Below are positions 1-7,682 of a DNA stretch of 29,910 nucleotides, one piece after another. The position numbers were made by a program, and so were the translations under genes. This DNA is from a virus, in IMG/VR virus record IMGVR_UViG_3300013004_000133, positions 1 to 29,910 of that record. One strand, written 5' to 3'. The notes below the pieces were generated by a model, which saw nothing but the letters and a program-made list of their open reading frames with translations, had not been told where the DNA came from and made no database searches. The first letter of the stretch is position 1. Each line of letters opens with the position of its first letter.

Positions 1-68
1 AAAGTTTCCTCAGTACGAGTTTGACTTACTGTAGACAACTGTCTTGTATCTGCTAAATTATTTTTCAT
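1..68 (-). CDS. 5' fragment of the next minus-strand gene, cut by the window edge
   Basis: The stop codon of the gp54-like gene (TAA, 70-68) shares its last base with an ATG at 68-66 (TAATG). The frame then stays open to the window edge and begins MKNNLADTRQ, giving about 22 residues. One-base stop/start overlaps are used elsewhere in this window (gp14/gp15), so translational coupling is likely. The fragment is too short to identify. From position it should be another tail or baseplate gene transcribed with the gp54-like gene. Confidence 0.6.
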   Translation of the reverse strand, partial: MKNNLADTRQLSTVSQTRTEET

Positions 69-2119
69 TAGGTTATCCAGAAGGTTTTAATGTTTGGCAC
101 TGGGTCAACCTGACCTAAATTAAATTTAGTAAACCAGTCACCATAAGCATTGGCAAAGGCAATTGTATCAATGATACCATCGAATGCCTGTAGTACTAAA
201 CTTTCTCTACTGAAAGATAAAAATTGTTTTATCAAATCTAATACCAAATCAGTGTCTCCAGCCTGTCCTGCAGAAATTAAATTACTACGCAATGTATCAA
301 ATCTATTGATCACCTGAGACTGTGGGTCATCCGCTCTGCTTAGAATTCTTGTTTTCACTCTTCCCAATGCATTGTTGTATTCATTTTGAGTGATGTACCC
401 AAAACCAAGAGTGTTCCTTGAATTGCCAAGCGGAGGAGATCCAGTTTGCAAGGCATAGATATAGGACTGGCGTGCATTCAACAGATCTGGATCGTCTGCC
501 ACTACCGAAGCGTACAGCGGGTTATTCAGCAGCGAAGCCATTCTGTCATTTAGGAAATTCAATCTTGCAGCGTCTTCAGAGGTATTAACTACCAGGTCAT
601 CTATTTCATTTTGTAAGGCAGCAAATTTCACAACAAAATTGTTGCTGAGTACTCTTGCATTAGGCGAAGGCGGAATTGGTTGAGTCTGAGGATTTCCTTG
701 TCGTACCCCACTAACAATATTCTCGCTGGTATTCAAACTTATTCGTTGTCGTGCAGCAAGTTCTTCTGACAATTCTTCTACACTATAGTTAGCTAACTCT
801 CTTATGCCTGTGGTACCCGGTACAATTGTAGCAGTCGATGTACCAGTCAACCGCGGAAATGACGGTGTTCTAGTTGGCGTCTGATATCCTGTAGCAACCA
901 CTTCGTTACCGCTGGTAGCTCTATAGTCAACTCGGTTAGGTGTTGTATTATCTGTAACTGGGGTAGCTGGTCTGTTCACTGCTATCCTAGTGTCTGCCCC
1001 AATGTTGTTACTACTTCCTCCAAGAATCTGTGTAGCACCGGCCACTACCAGCCCCCCGCCGGCAATCAACAAGTAGGGATTTACTCTTGATATACCGCCA
1101 GCAATGTTATTTGTAACATCGCCTATGTTAGGAGCATTTACGGTGCTCAAAGGATTTTGCCCAGTCAAAACTGCTTTGGAAACTTGTTCAATTCCTTCTA
1201 CCCGTAACACTTCGCCAATGTTAACACCTTTGAAGGTTTGGGTTGCTCTGTTAATTTTTGTAAAGGCGCCAGCAAAATTACCTTGCGCTAAATCTGCAAG
1301 TGCTGAATCAATGGTACCAACTAGGCCGCCAGGTCCAAAAACACTGCGAGTGGATCCTGCTGTCAATGAGCTTGGTGTACGATCATACAAAAGCAATAAA
1401 CTGTCTCCAAAGGTATCATCGGTTACATAGCCTTTGAAATATTTTACTGCTTCATACGATACTTGCATTTCGTGTTCAAGTAAATTTGATCCTTCTGCAA
1501 CATGTTCGCCGTGTTTGAAAGATGTTATCACCGGATTAATCAGCATGTACTCACTGAACCTCCCTTGAGTAAAGCTGAATATGCGAATTGACTTGATTGG
1601 ATGATAATCTGGTGCAGGAGAATTAAAAAAGGGAGAAAATGGTCTTAGTCCGTAGCCCCATGTGTCTTTTTGTCTTGCTTTGTATTTGTGATCTTGAGCG
1701 TACAATGCTGGGTCGTGCTCACTGTCTTGATAAAAATAGCTCATGTAATCATACCAAAATTCTCTTACAATGTCAGCACTGTCGTCGTGAAATTTTAATG
1801 ATACTGGATCATACTTGAGTTTTTTTTGTACAATGTTGGCACGATTGTATGCGTTAAAAACTTGATTATCAATAGTATACTTTGGTAGTGACACACTCTT
1901 GCACAAAGCACCAAGTTGCAGTCCTTTGGTCAATGGCGTAAACAGTCCATCATCAGAATCGCCGGCTGCTTTGTAATCAAACAGCACATAGAACATGTGC
2001 GCAAATTTTGGGCTGCGCAGAAACGATTCACTGACAAATATACGACTGGCATGTGCATAGTCTTTGACTGTGCTACTGGAACCAAAGCCTTTCAATACAT
2101 TGTCTAACAAACTTGGCAT
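68..2119 (-). CDS. gp54: T4 gp54/gp19-like tail-tube initiator or baseplate tube protein with a long C-terminal extension
   Basis: 683 residues. Roughly residues 20-250 resemble the tail-tube fold seen in T4 gp19 and gp54: a start near ASRIFVSESF, a conserved KSVSLPKY stretch (about 74-81) and aromatic-rich FWYDYMSYFYQD (about 121-132). By family knowledge, gp54 sits on the baseplate and nucleates polymerisation of the gp19 tube. T4 gp54 is only about 320 residues, so about 400 C-terminal residues are extra. They include a hydrophobic Gly/Ala/Val-rich segment (about 346-368, LLIAGGGLVVAGA) that could be a membrane-inserting helix, and a Thr/Pro/Asn-rich linker after it. The gene lies just downstream of gp19 with its own late promoter and an AGGAAA Shine-Dalgarno before ATG 2119. 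The gp54 assignment rather than another tube paralogue is an inference. Confidence 0.65.
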   Translation of the reverse strand: MPSLLDNVLKGFGSSSTVKDYAHASRIFVSESFLRSPKFAHMFYVLFDYKAAGDSDDGLFTPLTKGLQLGALCKSVSLPKYTIDNQVFNAYNRANIVQKKLKYDPVSLKFHDDSADIVREFWYDYMSYFYQDSEHDPALYAQDHKYKARQKDTWGYGLRPFSPFFNSPAPDYHPIKSIRIFSFTQGRFSEYMLINPVITSFKHGEHVAEGSNLLEHEMQVSYEAVKYFKGYVTDDTFGDSLLLLYDRTPSSLTAGSTRSVFGPGGLVGTIDSALADLAQGNFAGAFTKINRATQTFKGVNIGEVLRVEGIEQVSKAVLTGQNPLSTVNAPNIGDVTNNIAGGISRVNPYLLIAGGGLVVAGATQILGGSSNNIGADTRIAVNRPATPVTDNTTPNRVDYRATSGNEVVATGYQTPTRTPSFPRLTGTSTATIVPGTTGIRELANYSVEELSEELAARQRISLNTSENIVSGVRQGNPQTQPIPPSPNARVLSNNFVVKFAALQNEIDDLVVNTSEDAARLNFLNDRMASLLNNPLYASVVADDPDLLNARQSYIYALQTGSPPLGNSRNTLGFGYITQNEYNNALGRVKTRILSRADDPQSQVINRFDTLRSNLISAGQAGDTDLVLDLIKQFLSFSRESLVLQAFDGIIDTIAFANAYGDWFTKFNLGQVDPVPNIKTFWIT

Positions 2120-2138
2120 AAAAATTTCCTGTTGTTAT

Positions 2139-2146
2139 TATTTATC
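2139..2146 (-). promoter_or_regulatory. T4-type late promoter for the gp54-like gene
   Basis: GATAAATA on the minus strand, one mismatch from the T4 late consensus TATAAATA. It is 20 bases upstream of the ATG, with AGGAAA between. It lies right after the gp19 terminator, so the gp54-like gene can be transcribed independently. Confidence 0.65.
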
Positions 2147-2149
2147 ACC

Positions 2150-2178
2150 AAAAAAATAGCCCGGACTAGCCGGGCTAT
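2150..2178 (-). terminator. Rho-independent terminator after gp19
   Basis: On the minus strand ATAGCCCGG, a 5-base loop, then CCGGGCTAT form a perfect 9-bp stem (2178-2170 with 2164-2156), followed by a run of T (2156-2150). It begins 21 bases after the gp19 stop codon. Confidence 0.85.
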
Positions 2179-2199
2179 GTTCGTCATCTGACTCTTCAG

Positions 2200-2814
2200 T
2201 TAGTTAATACTGGTACCTAGCGTTCTGCCAATTGCTGCACCAACGCCTGCTACACCTTGTGTTTGAATTGCATTGTCGTATTTCAATGTCAACGCAATTT
2301 TAACAGGGTCATTAGATGTATAATTCATTTCACCATAGTTTACTGCGCTGAGCAAGCAACCATAGATTTCCCAGGTCTCTAATACATTAGGTTGATTAGC
2401 ACCATTGCCGCCGTCTAGCATTTCACAAACTGTGATAAATTTGTAGTCAATACCAGATGCTGCACTGCTCTGTTCCATAAAATCAAATTGTTTCTGTAAT
2501 TGCTCGCCAACCAATCGACTGACATTGCCCGGGGCATCGTCGCGCAAGTTAAGGGTGATGTCTTGCCACATTGGCTTGCCTATTAATTTTACTCTGCTGT
2601 TGTAAGCATCAACAGTGATTTCATCAAATTGAACCTGTGGACGAGTAAAGTCCATTACTTGTTTGGTCAATTCTGTTTTTGGATTACTAACACCAAACCC
2701 GGTGAATGTGATCCGGAATCTGTATGACAACTTTGGCATCAACAGACCCTGTGCTGATGCACTTTGGTTTGTTACCAATGGTACTGTGAATTTAGATAAT
2801 GATGCAACAGCCAT
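2200..2814 (-). CDS. gp19: Tail tube subunit, T4 gp19 family
   Basis: 204 residues, against about 163 in T4 gp19. The protein polymerises into the inner tube of the contractile tail through which DNA passes. Family-like features: an Arg/Phe strand near YRFRITFTGFG (about 31-41) and the C-terminal half with TWEIYGCLLSAVNYGEMNYTS (about 146-166), followed by a strand ending LTLKYDNA, which is typical of marine T4-like tube proteins. The start ATG 2814 has a strong AGGAG Shine-Dalgarno 9-13 bases upstream and a late promoter. It lies directly downstream of the sheath gene gp18, the same order as in T4. Confidence 0.9.
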   Translation of the reverse strand: MAVASLSKFTVPLVTNQSASAQGLLMPKLSYRFRITFTGFGVSNPKTELTKQVMDFTRPQVQFDEITVDAYNSRVKLIGKPMWQDITLNLRDDAPGNVSRLVGEQLQKQFDFMEQSSAASGIDYKFITVCEMLDGGNGANQPNVLETWEIYGCLLSAVNYGEMNYTSNDPVKIALTLKYDNAIQTQGVAGVGAAIGRTLGTSIN

Positions 2815-2836
2815 TTTTATTTTCTCCTATTACACT

Positions 2837-2844
2837 TATTTATG
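2837..2844 (-). promoter_or_regulatory. T4-type late promoter for gp19
   Basis: CATAAATA on the minus strand, 23 bases upstream of the gp19 ATG, between the gp18 terminator and an AGGAG ribosome binding site. Confidence 0.7.
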
Positions 2845-2856
2845 GGTAAAGTTGAC

Positions 2857-2884
2857 CAAAATGGAGTAGGTGACCCTACTCCAT
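2857..2884 (-). terminator. Hairpin terminator after gp18
   Basis: A perfect 10-bp inverted repeat, ATGGAGTAGG / CCTACTCCAT, around a 4-base loop (2861-2884). On the minus strand it ends in a short T run (ATTTTGG). The T tract is weak, so termination may be partial and some transcripts could continue into gp19. Confidence 0.6.
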
Positions 2885-2896
2885 TATCTGGTTATA

Positions 2897-5800
2897 TTAT
2901 CTACCGCCTCCTTCGATGGCACCAGGATTCTTCAAACGAATTGGAATGTAGATAAATTCCACACTCTTCATTGGCTCGATCGCAATGTCAACATATAGTT
3001 CATTTCTTGCAATACGATCGCTGGTGTTGTTGCTAGTATCGCAAACAACCAGGTAATCATATATGCCGCGCTTGGCGATCAAGTCATTCATAGCACCTTC
3101 AATTGCTGTTTTAATTTGATCGCGGGTGCTCTTGTCATTTGGTTCAAACAAGTAGCTGTTACTGATGCTGGTAAGGATTGTACGAATGTAGTTTACCAAG
3201 CGACTTACATTCACGCGATCTGTGCTTTGAGCAATAGGACTGCGTGTTTTGTTTCCGTAAACAACCAATCCTGCACCTGGCAACAAACTGATAGGATTAA
3301 TACGCAATTGATACAGTGTATCTCGCTGCCCTTGTGTAATGCCTGTACGAATGAAATTACCAGTTGTGTAATCAACATATCCAACCGCAGTAGCATTATC
3401 CACTAGACCACGACGAGTGCCTGCTGGCGCAAACCACTGATATGCTATGTTGTCGCTGTAGATAAATGTGCGCAGTGCCATATGGCTTGCTGGAACCACA
3501 ACTTCATTGCCGTTAATGTCATTGCTTAAACCTGCTGGATAGTATACACCAGCATACACACTACCAGAAGTTTCGTTGTTATTACTCCATGCTGTGAGTG
3601 CAGTACTGGTTGGCGGTAGATCCAATGGAGTATCGCCAATTATAAAGGCTGTTTCGTTACGATCCACATTTAATGTTACCATGTTGGTTATCAACTCAGG
3701 ATAGCCAGGGCAAGCAATCAAATTAAACTGATATTGATCTTCGCGAATATCAGTATTGCTGTCAATGGCAGCTCTGAGTGCCTTGATTACCATTTGACGC
3801 TGAGCACGATGTCCATGATAAGGATTACCGCTGGTGTCTACACCACTGGCGTTTACCCAGGTACTGGCAAAATCAGGAATAGTTCCCACTTGATTAGTAC
3901 CAGTGTCGTCTGCGTCAGGATAGGCAGTTGTATTGAATTTGTCATTGACAAATTGTTTTACATTCATACCATTACGACGAGTGTTCCACAGCAGTGTGCC
4001 GCGTGGATATAGTCTAAAGTCCGGAGCATCTAAATCAATGTAATTGCTCAACACCATGGTCGCAATTTCTGGAATGTCGCCACTTACTGGGTCAACAATA
4101 CCACCCACGCTGTTGCCACTGTTATCTAAACTAGCGTCCCAACGGGCATCGGCAAACAGAATACCGTTTTGTGTAATTGTATCTGCTTTGTCAATGATAT
4201 TCCATTCGGTAGCATCATAACGATATAATTTAGGAAAGTTTTCTAAATCAGCAGTGTCAACCCAAAGATCGCCGGCTACCAAACTTGTGCCATCACTCTG
4301 CAGAGTTGGCTGCGTAGCTGAAAAAATTGGGCCAGCTGGGTCAGTGTTGCTTAGATTATAGCCACGAGCATCACTGGTTACTGTGCGGTATCCTTTCCAT
4401 CCGTTGGTGCCACAAATCATTACATCAGCTTCGGTAGCATTTCCATAATACCACAGTGTGCCATCTTCTGGGGCCACATATGGAGTTTCGACACTAAAGG
4501 TCAAAGCAGTACTAACTGCGGTCCATTTACTAGCACGAATTGCACCTGTATATACGCCACTGTATTCATATTCAATGCCAGCAGTGCTAGTGGTAAAACC
4601 AGCTGTGGTAATTGGATTACCTCCACCAGCTGTGGTGTCAATCAATACAATTTCGCCGCCGGAGCGATGAAACAGGCTGATAGCACCATTGGTCTCTTTT
4701 ACAGCATACACATCTGGAATGTTACGGCTGAGAATTAAGCTAACAAAAGCATCAGTTGTGGTTGATGCTATTGCAAAACTGCCGCTGAAAGTGTATGCTG
4801 TTAGGCTAGCAGAGCCTGCTGCACTTACTGCTAGAGTAAATGTGTGTCCAATAGTAAAGCTGCTGCTTGGAACAGCGCCTGTTACTTTAAGAGCACCAGT
4901 GCCTGTTCTTGCATACACTTTGAATGTGGCAGGATAACCATCTAGACTGCTGTGCTGAACAAAAATACTGCCGTCAGCAACACCACTGCCGCCATTCAAT
5001 GGATCTAACCCATAAGTGGCTGCCTGTCTATTTTCATACAACGGAGCAGCCAGTGAAGTAAAACGACCAGTTGTGCTGTTGTATTTTTTAATTGCCCAGC
5101 TAGCGCCACTGCCAGTTGCACTGGTTTTGATCCATACAGACCCTGTGGGTGCTGGAGTTGCTTCGCCTGTGGCAAAAGTTGGAACATCTGTGTAGGCACC
5201 AAAATCTAAAATTGGTGCATAGTAAGTGCCCGCAGTCAAACCAAGTGCTGTTGCACCTGCACCTGAGGCAATAATAATCTTGCCATCAGCATTGCTACCG
5301 TCACTCATTGCAGCGGAGGTTGCGCGGAGAACCAAACGACCGTTACTGTCAATTTCGGCGCGAATTCCATCACCATAATTGGCTGCAAACGCACTATTGA
5401 TACTAGTAACTACCTCTGCACCAGTGGCTTGTGCGCCTGCACCAGTGATGGTTACCACAGTACCGTTAATAGTAACTGATACACTGCCTGTACCGGACAC
5501 TTCGTTGCTAGCGTAGGTACTGTATGTGCTTTGTACAGTTGTCCATGCTTTCTGCCAGTCAGCTGTGCCTACTGGCACCCATTCGTTACTGGCATTTTTG
5601 TAGAACAAAGGATGGTTAACATTTCGTGCTACAACGGCATAGGTACCAACTTGGCCAACGCTACTGTTTGGAGTATTCAACGCATCAGATTGAACATCGC
5701 TAGCAGCGGTGATAATGGTTGGTGTAATTTTGCTGTGTGACTGGGTGGTCTGACTCCACTGATACACACCAAAGTCTGTGTTGGCAAGATCCAACCACAA

Positions 5801-6202
5801 GAACCCATTTGTTACTTCGCCCTTAGGACGAATACTGGTGGCTGTAAGTTGCTCAAGATCAATATCTGCACGAATTACAAAGCACTGACTACCAATGCCT
5901 AATGCACTATACGCTGCTTGCAAACCATATTCGTTGCGCTCGTCGCCGTGCAAGCTGGCGCCGGCACTGGTGCGGAATGTTGGGTATCCTAAACTGTTAA
6001 TCAGCTCGCGTTGGCTAGTGAAGCTTAATAGCTTGCCTGCGTTTGCCTTGGTGGTGCCAGCAGCAGTTGTACCAGTTGCTGGACTAGTTTTGTCTTGTTG
6101 CGTTGCTACTAGAATCAGAGGAATTGTGCCGGTACCTGCGGGTACATACTGGCTCTCATCTGTAACTGTAATACTAACGCCTGGTGAAGTTAAAGTTGCC
6201 AT
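2897..6202 (-). CDS. gp18: Tail sheath protein, T4 gp18 family, unusually large
   Basis: 1101 residues, against 659 in T4. It forms the contractile sheath around the gp19 tube. The N-terminus (MATLTSPGVSITVTDESQYV) and the last about 350 residues are sheath-like, including PRGTLLWNTRR (about 732-742), a final domain with DQIKTAIEGAMNDLIAKRGI and C-terminal VEFIYIPIRLKNPG. The extra mass lies between about residues 120 and 680. Two segments there (about 235-326 and 440-545) look like flagellin/hook IN-type modules, each with an SNG or TNG turn, a hydrophobic strand and a Gly-rich end. Three Trp-rich GxxW motifs follow or intervene (about 352, 580, 643). The start ATG 6202 has AAAGGA upstream and a late promoter. 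Confidence 0.9.
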   Translation of the reverse strand: MATLTSPGVSITVTDESQYVPAGTGTIPLILVATQQDKTSPATGTTAAGTTKANAGKLLSFTSQRELINSLGYPTFRTSAGASLHGDERNEYGLQAAYSALGIGSQCFVIRADIDLEQLTATSIRPKGEVTNGFLWLDLANTDFGVYQWSQTTQSHSKITPTIITAASDVQSDALNTPNSSVGQVGTYAVVARNVNHPLFYKNASNEWVPVGTADWQKAWTTVQSTYSTYASNEVSGTGSVSVTINGTVVTITGAGAQATGAEVVTSINSAFAANYGDGIRAEIDSNGRLVLRATSAAMSDGSNADGKIIIASGAGATALGLTAGTYYAPILDFGAYTDVPTFATGEATPAPTGSVWIKTSATGSGASWAIKKYNSTTGRFTSLAAPLYENRQAATYGLDPLNGGSGVADGSIFVQHSSLDGYPATFKVYARTGTGALKVTGAVPSSSFTIGHTFTLAVSAAGSASLTAYTFSGSFAIASTTTDAFVSLILSRNIPDVYAVKETNGAISLFHRSGGEIVLIDTTAGGGNPITTAGFTTSTAGIEYEYSGVYTGAIRASKWTAVSTALTFSVETPYVAPEDGTLWYYGNATEADVMICGTNGWKGYRTVTSDARGYNLSNTDPAGPIFSATQPTLQSDGTSLVAGDLWVDTADLENFPKLYRYDATEWNIIDKADTITQNGILFADARWDASLDNSGNSVGGIVDPVSGDIPEIATMVLSNYIDLDAPDFRLYPRGTLLWNTRRNGMNVKQFVNDKFNTTAYPDADDTGTNQVGTIPDFASTWVNASGVDTSGNPYHGHRAQRQMVIKALRAAIDSNTDIREDQYQFNLIACPGYPELITNMVTLNVDRNETAFIIGDTPLDLPPTSTALTAWSNNNETSGSVYAGVYYPAGLSNDINGNEVVVPASHMALRTFIYSDNIAYQWFAPAGTRRGLVDNATAVGYVDYTTGNFIRTGITQGQRDTLYQLRINPISLLPGAGLVVYGNKTRSPIAQSTDRVNVSRLVNYIRTILTSISNSYLFEPNDKSTRDQIKTAIEGAMNDLIAKRGIYDYLVVCDTSNNTSDRIARNELYVDIAIEPMKSVEFIYIPIRLKNPGAIEGGGR

Positions 6203-6234
6203 GTCGTCTGTCCTTTATATTTGACGGTTCTAGA

Positions 6235-6242
6235 TATTTATT
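6235..6242 (-). promoter_or_regulatory. T4-type late promoter for gp18
   Basis: AATAAATA on the minus strand, 33 bases upstream of the gp18 ATG, one mismatch from TATAAATA, with AAAGGA between it and the start codon. Confidence 0.6.
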
Positions 6243-6268
6243 TGGTTTTGGCAAAACAACCAGGTTAC

Positions 6269-6291
6269 AGGAGCCTTTATAAAGGTCTCCT
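6269..6291. other. Imperfect palindrome in the divergent gp18 / HNH-like spacer
   Basis: AGGAGCCTTT pairs with AAAGG-T-CTCCT around a central AT, a 10-bp stem with one bulged base. It contains the self-complementary CTTTATAAAG and ends on the first base of the plus-strand late promoter. It could be a hairpin, an operator or a barrier between the two divergent units; no T tract marks it as a simple terminator. Confidence 0.45.
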
Positions 6292-6298
6292 ATAAATA
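6291..6298 (+). promoter_or_regulatory. Perfect late promoter TATAAATA before the HNH-like gene
   Basis: An exact T4 late consensus, ending only 5 bases before ATG 6304. In T4 this octamer covers about -13 to -6, so the predicted start point falls on the A of that ATG. The mRNA would be leaderless, or translated from the second in-frame ATG at 6319. Confidence 0.65.
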
Positions 6299-6303
6299 TT
6301 TGC

Positions 6304-6657
6304 ATGAATGAACGCAATATGTGTGGGGCTTGCCATCAACAGCAGGTGGCTATAAACTATATTCGCAACGGTAAAACTTATTTTAGAGCCGTATGCGGCA
6401 CTTGTGCTAGGAAAGGCAAAAGATTAAAGCCCAGTCCACCACAATGGTACAAAAGCGGATACAGAAAAAAACCGCACTGTGACATGTGCGGTTTCAAAGC
6501 TGAGTTACCAGAAAAACAGCTTGGAGTTTTTCATATTGACGGTAATAAACGCAACACTGATAGAAGCAATCTTAAAACTATATGCCTAAACTGTCAGCAA
6601 GTGGTTTATAGATCGCGACTTCCTTGGCGTGCTGCGGACCTTGTACCAGACTTCTAA
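6304..6657 (+). CDS. Zinc-ribbon / HNH-endonuclease-like protein
   Basis: 117 residues. Cysteine pairs CGAC (8-11) and CGTC (about 36-39), then CDMC (about 59-62) and CLNC (about 96-99), suggest two zinc knuckles. Between the last two pairs is FHIDGNKRNTDRSNLKTI, an HNH-like His-Asn arrangement. Similar short proteins occur in many marine T4-like phages and are usually labelled HNH endonuclease or hypothetical; nuclease activity is not shown by the sequence. The C-terminus (LPWRAADLVPDF) is antisense to the end of the dNMP kinase gene over 80 bases. No Shine-Dalgarno is close to ATG 6304, and Met6 (6319) is an alternative start. It is a lone plus-strand gene among minus-strand genes. Confidence 0.75.
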   Translation: MNERNMCGACHQQQVAINYIRNGKTYFRAVCGTCARKGKRLKPSPPQWYKSGYRKKPHCDMCGFKAELPEKQLGVFHIDGNKRNTDRSNLKTICLNCQQVVYRSRLPWRAADLVPDF

Positions 6658-7252
6658 TCTGAGTGTACAAGTCTTCAATCTTACCATTGTTGTTTATAAT
6701 CATGTCAAAATCTGTTCCAGCCCAGCTGGTTTCACTGGCATGAATATTGTTATTTGACAACCACAGTTGTGCTTTGGTGTCGCCTGCGTTGGCTCGTTCA
6801 GCTATTTCGTACCAATGGGGTACAGCACCGCGCTGTATCCACACAATTTTTCCACCCTGAGCTCGTATAGCTTTTACTTCATTAGGAAAACGCACATCGC
6901 TGATCACTGTATGATCACTGCGTTTGGCCAGTCTGGATTCCAGGGCTGCAATCCAAATATCATCATGAAAGTTGTTACGCAATACATCTGTACCCCAGTA
7001 TTGTAAAATCCACCGCGGAGTCAAATGCGGTATATTGAGCCTGGTAGACCACCATTCATCCACTTGTTCACGCCAGGCACGAGCTTCTGGTGTGCGTCCT
7101 TCTATCAGTTCTCTGTCCCATCCAAACACAGCACTTACTGCATCTTTGAGTGTGTTAGCAAAACTGTCACGACGAAATCCATGAAAGCCAACCAGATAAT
7201 CTGCTGCGGTGTCTTTGCCTGCGCCTATCAAACCACAAATGCCTATGATCAT
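6578..7252 (-). CDS. gp1: Deoxynucleoside monophosphate kinase, T4 gene 1 family
   Basis: 224 residues. It phosphorylates dNMPs (in T4 dTMP, dGMP and hydroxymethyl-dCMP) to dNDPs in the cytoplasm for phage DNA synthesis. A P-loop GLIGAGKDT occupies residues 7-15. DSFANTLKDAV (about 29-39) matches the substrate-side helix, and ISDVRFPNEV (about 117-126) is the conserved family block. Length is close to T4 gp1 (241). Start ATG 7252 follows GGGG-C-TTTTTT, the 3' arm and T run of a terminator hairpin; a sigma-70 promoter starts transcription inside that hairpin's loop. The last 80 bases overlap the convergent HNH-like gene. An early promoter fits its role in nucleotide metabolism. Confidence 0.92.
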   Translation of the reverse strand: MIIGICGLIGAGKDTAADYLVGFHGFRRDSFANTLKDAVSAVFGWDRELIEGRTPEARAWREQVDEWWSTRLNIPHLTPRWILQYWGTDVLRNNFHDDIWIAALESRLAKRSDHTVISDVRFPNEVKAIRAQGGKIVWIQRGAVPHWYEIAERANAGDTKAQLWLSNNNIHASETSWAGTDFDMIINNNGKIEDLYTQIRSLVQGPQHAKEVAIYKPLADSLGI

Positions 7253-7276
7253 AAAAAAGCCCCTGAGTATGGGGCT
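7253..7276 (-). terminator. Terminator of the gp13 operon, abutting the dNMP kinase ATG
   Basis: On the minus strand AGCCCC, a 7-base loop, GGGGCT and TTTTTT, immediately followed by ATG 7252. The 3' arm also supplies the GGGG Shine-Dalgarno of the kinase, 7 bases from its ATG. A full-length transcript from upstream would hide this site in the stem and terminate; one started at the adjacent promoter would not contain the 5' arm. Confidence 0.8.
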
Positions 7277-7305
7277 AGTTTACAACAAATTTTGATGAAT
7301 GTCAA
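7277..7305 (-). promoter_or_regulatory. Sigma-70-type promoter for dNMP kinase
   Basis: Minus strand: -35 TTGACA (7305-7300), exact consensus; 17-base spacer; -10 TAAACT (7282-7277), 4 of 6. The -35 box contains the TGA stop of the upstream gene. The predicted start is about 7270, the first loop base of the terminator hairpin, giving an 18-base leader. Confidence 0.7.
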
Positions 7306-7682
7306 ACACCATATTTGTTCTTTTTCTTTACAGGCACCAGACTTTGTTTGTTTGTGTCTTTAAGTTCAAGGCTACGCATGTTACCTTTGTTTAGATCTTT
7401 ATAGTTAGCTCCAACCAATTTGTAACTTTGCTTCAGCATGTCATCTTCTTCTTTGGTATAAGGATGTGCGGTGTGTTTTTTACCAAAAAAAGTTTTTGGA
7501 TCCATGTTAGCTGTATTGCCTTTACCGTCTGCGCAGGCCAGAGCCAACCCTAAACGAAAATGCGTATAATCAGTGTTGGATCTTTCAGCATCGCTGAACA
7601 GATGCAAACCTGGGTTGGACTCCTTGTAGTTGTTAGGCACACTGCCAGCACGAACTTCATTTATAATTTCACGAATTTTCAT
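7302..7682 (-). CDS. Small protein of unknown function downstream of gp13
   Basis: 126 residues, not assigned. The first residues, MKIREIINEVRAG, resemble a short N-terminal helix (M-K-x-R-E-I-I-x-E) that I recall on many T4-like phage proteins. The rest is polar, with DYTHFRLGLALACADG (about 38-53) and a Lys-rich C-terminus ending KKKNKYGV. The start ATG 7682 directly follows the TAA of the preceding gene with no gap, indicating translational coupling. It is the last gene of the gp13 late operon, before the terminator at 7253-7276. The coupling and codon-level continuity support a real gene. Confidence 0.7.
   Translation of the reverse strand: MKIREIINEVRAGSVPNNYKESNPGLHLFSDAERSNTDYTHFRLGLALACADGKGNTANMDPKTFFGKKHTAHPYTKEEDDMLKQSYKLVGANYKDLNKGNMRSLELKDTNKQSLVPVKKKNKYGV

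Noticed and set aside
1104-1430. Plus-strand 108-residue frame inside the gp54-like gene
   Set aside because: Fully antisense to a well-supported gene, no promoter or ribosome binding site, no recognisable motif.
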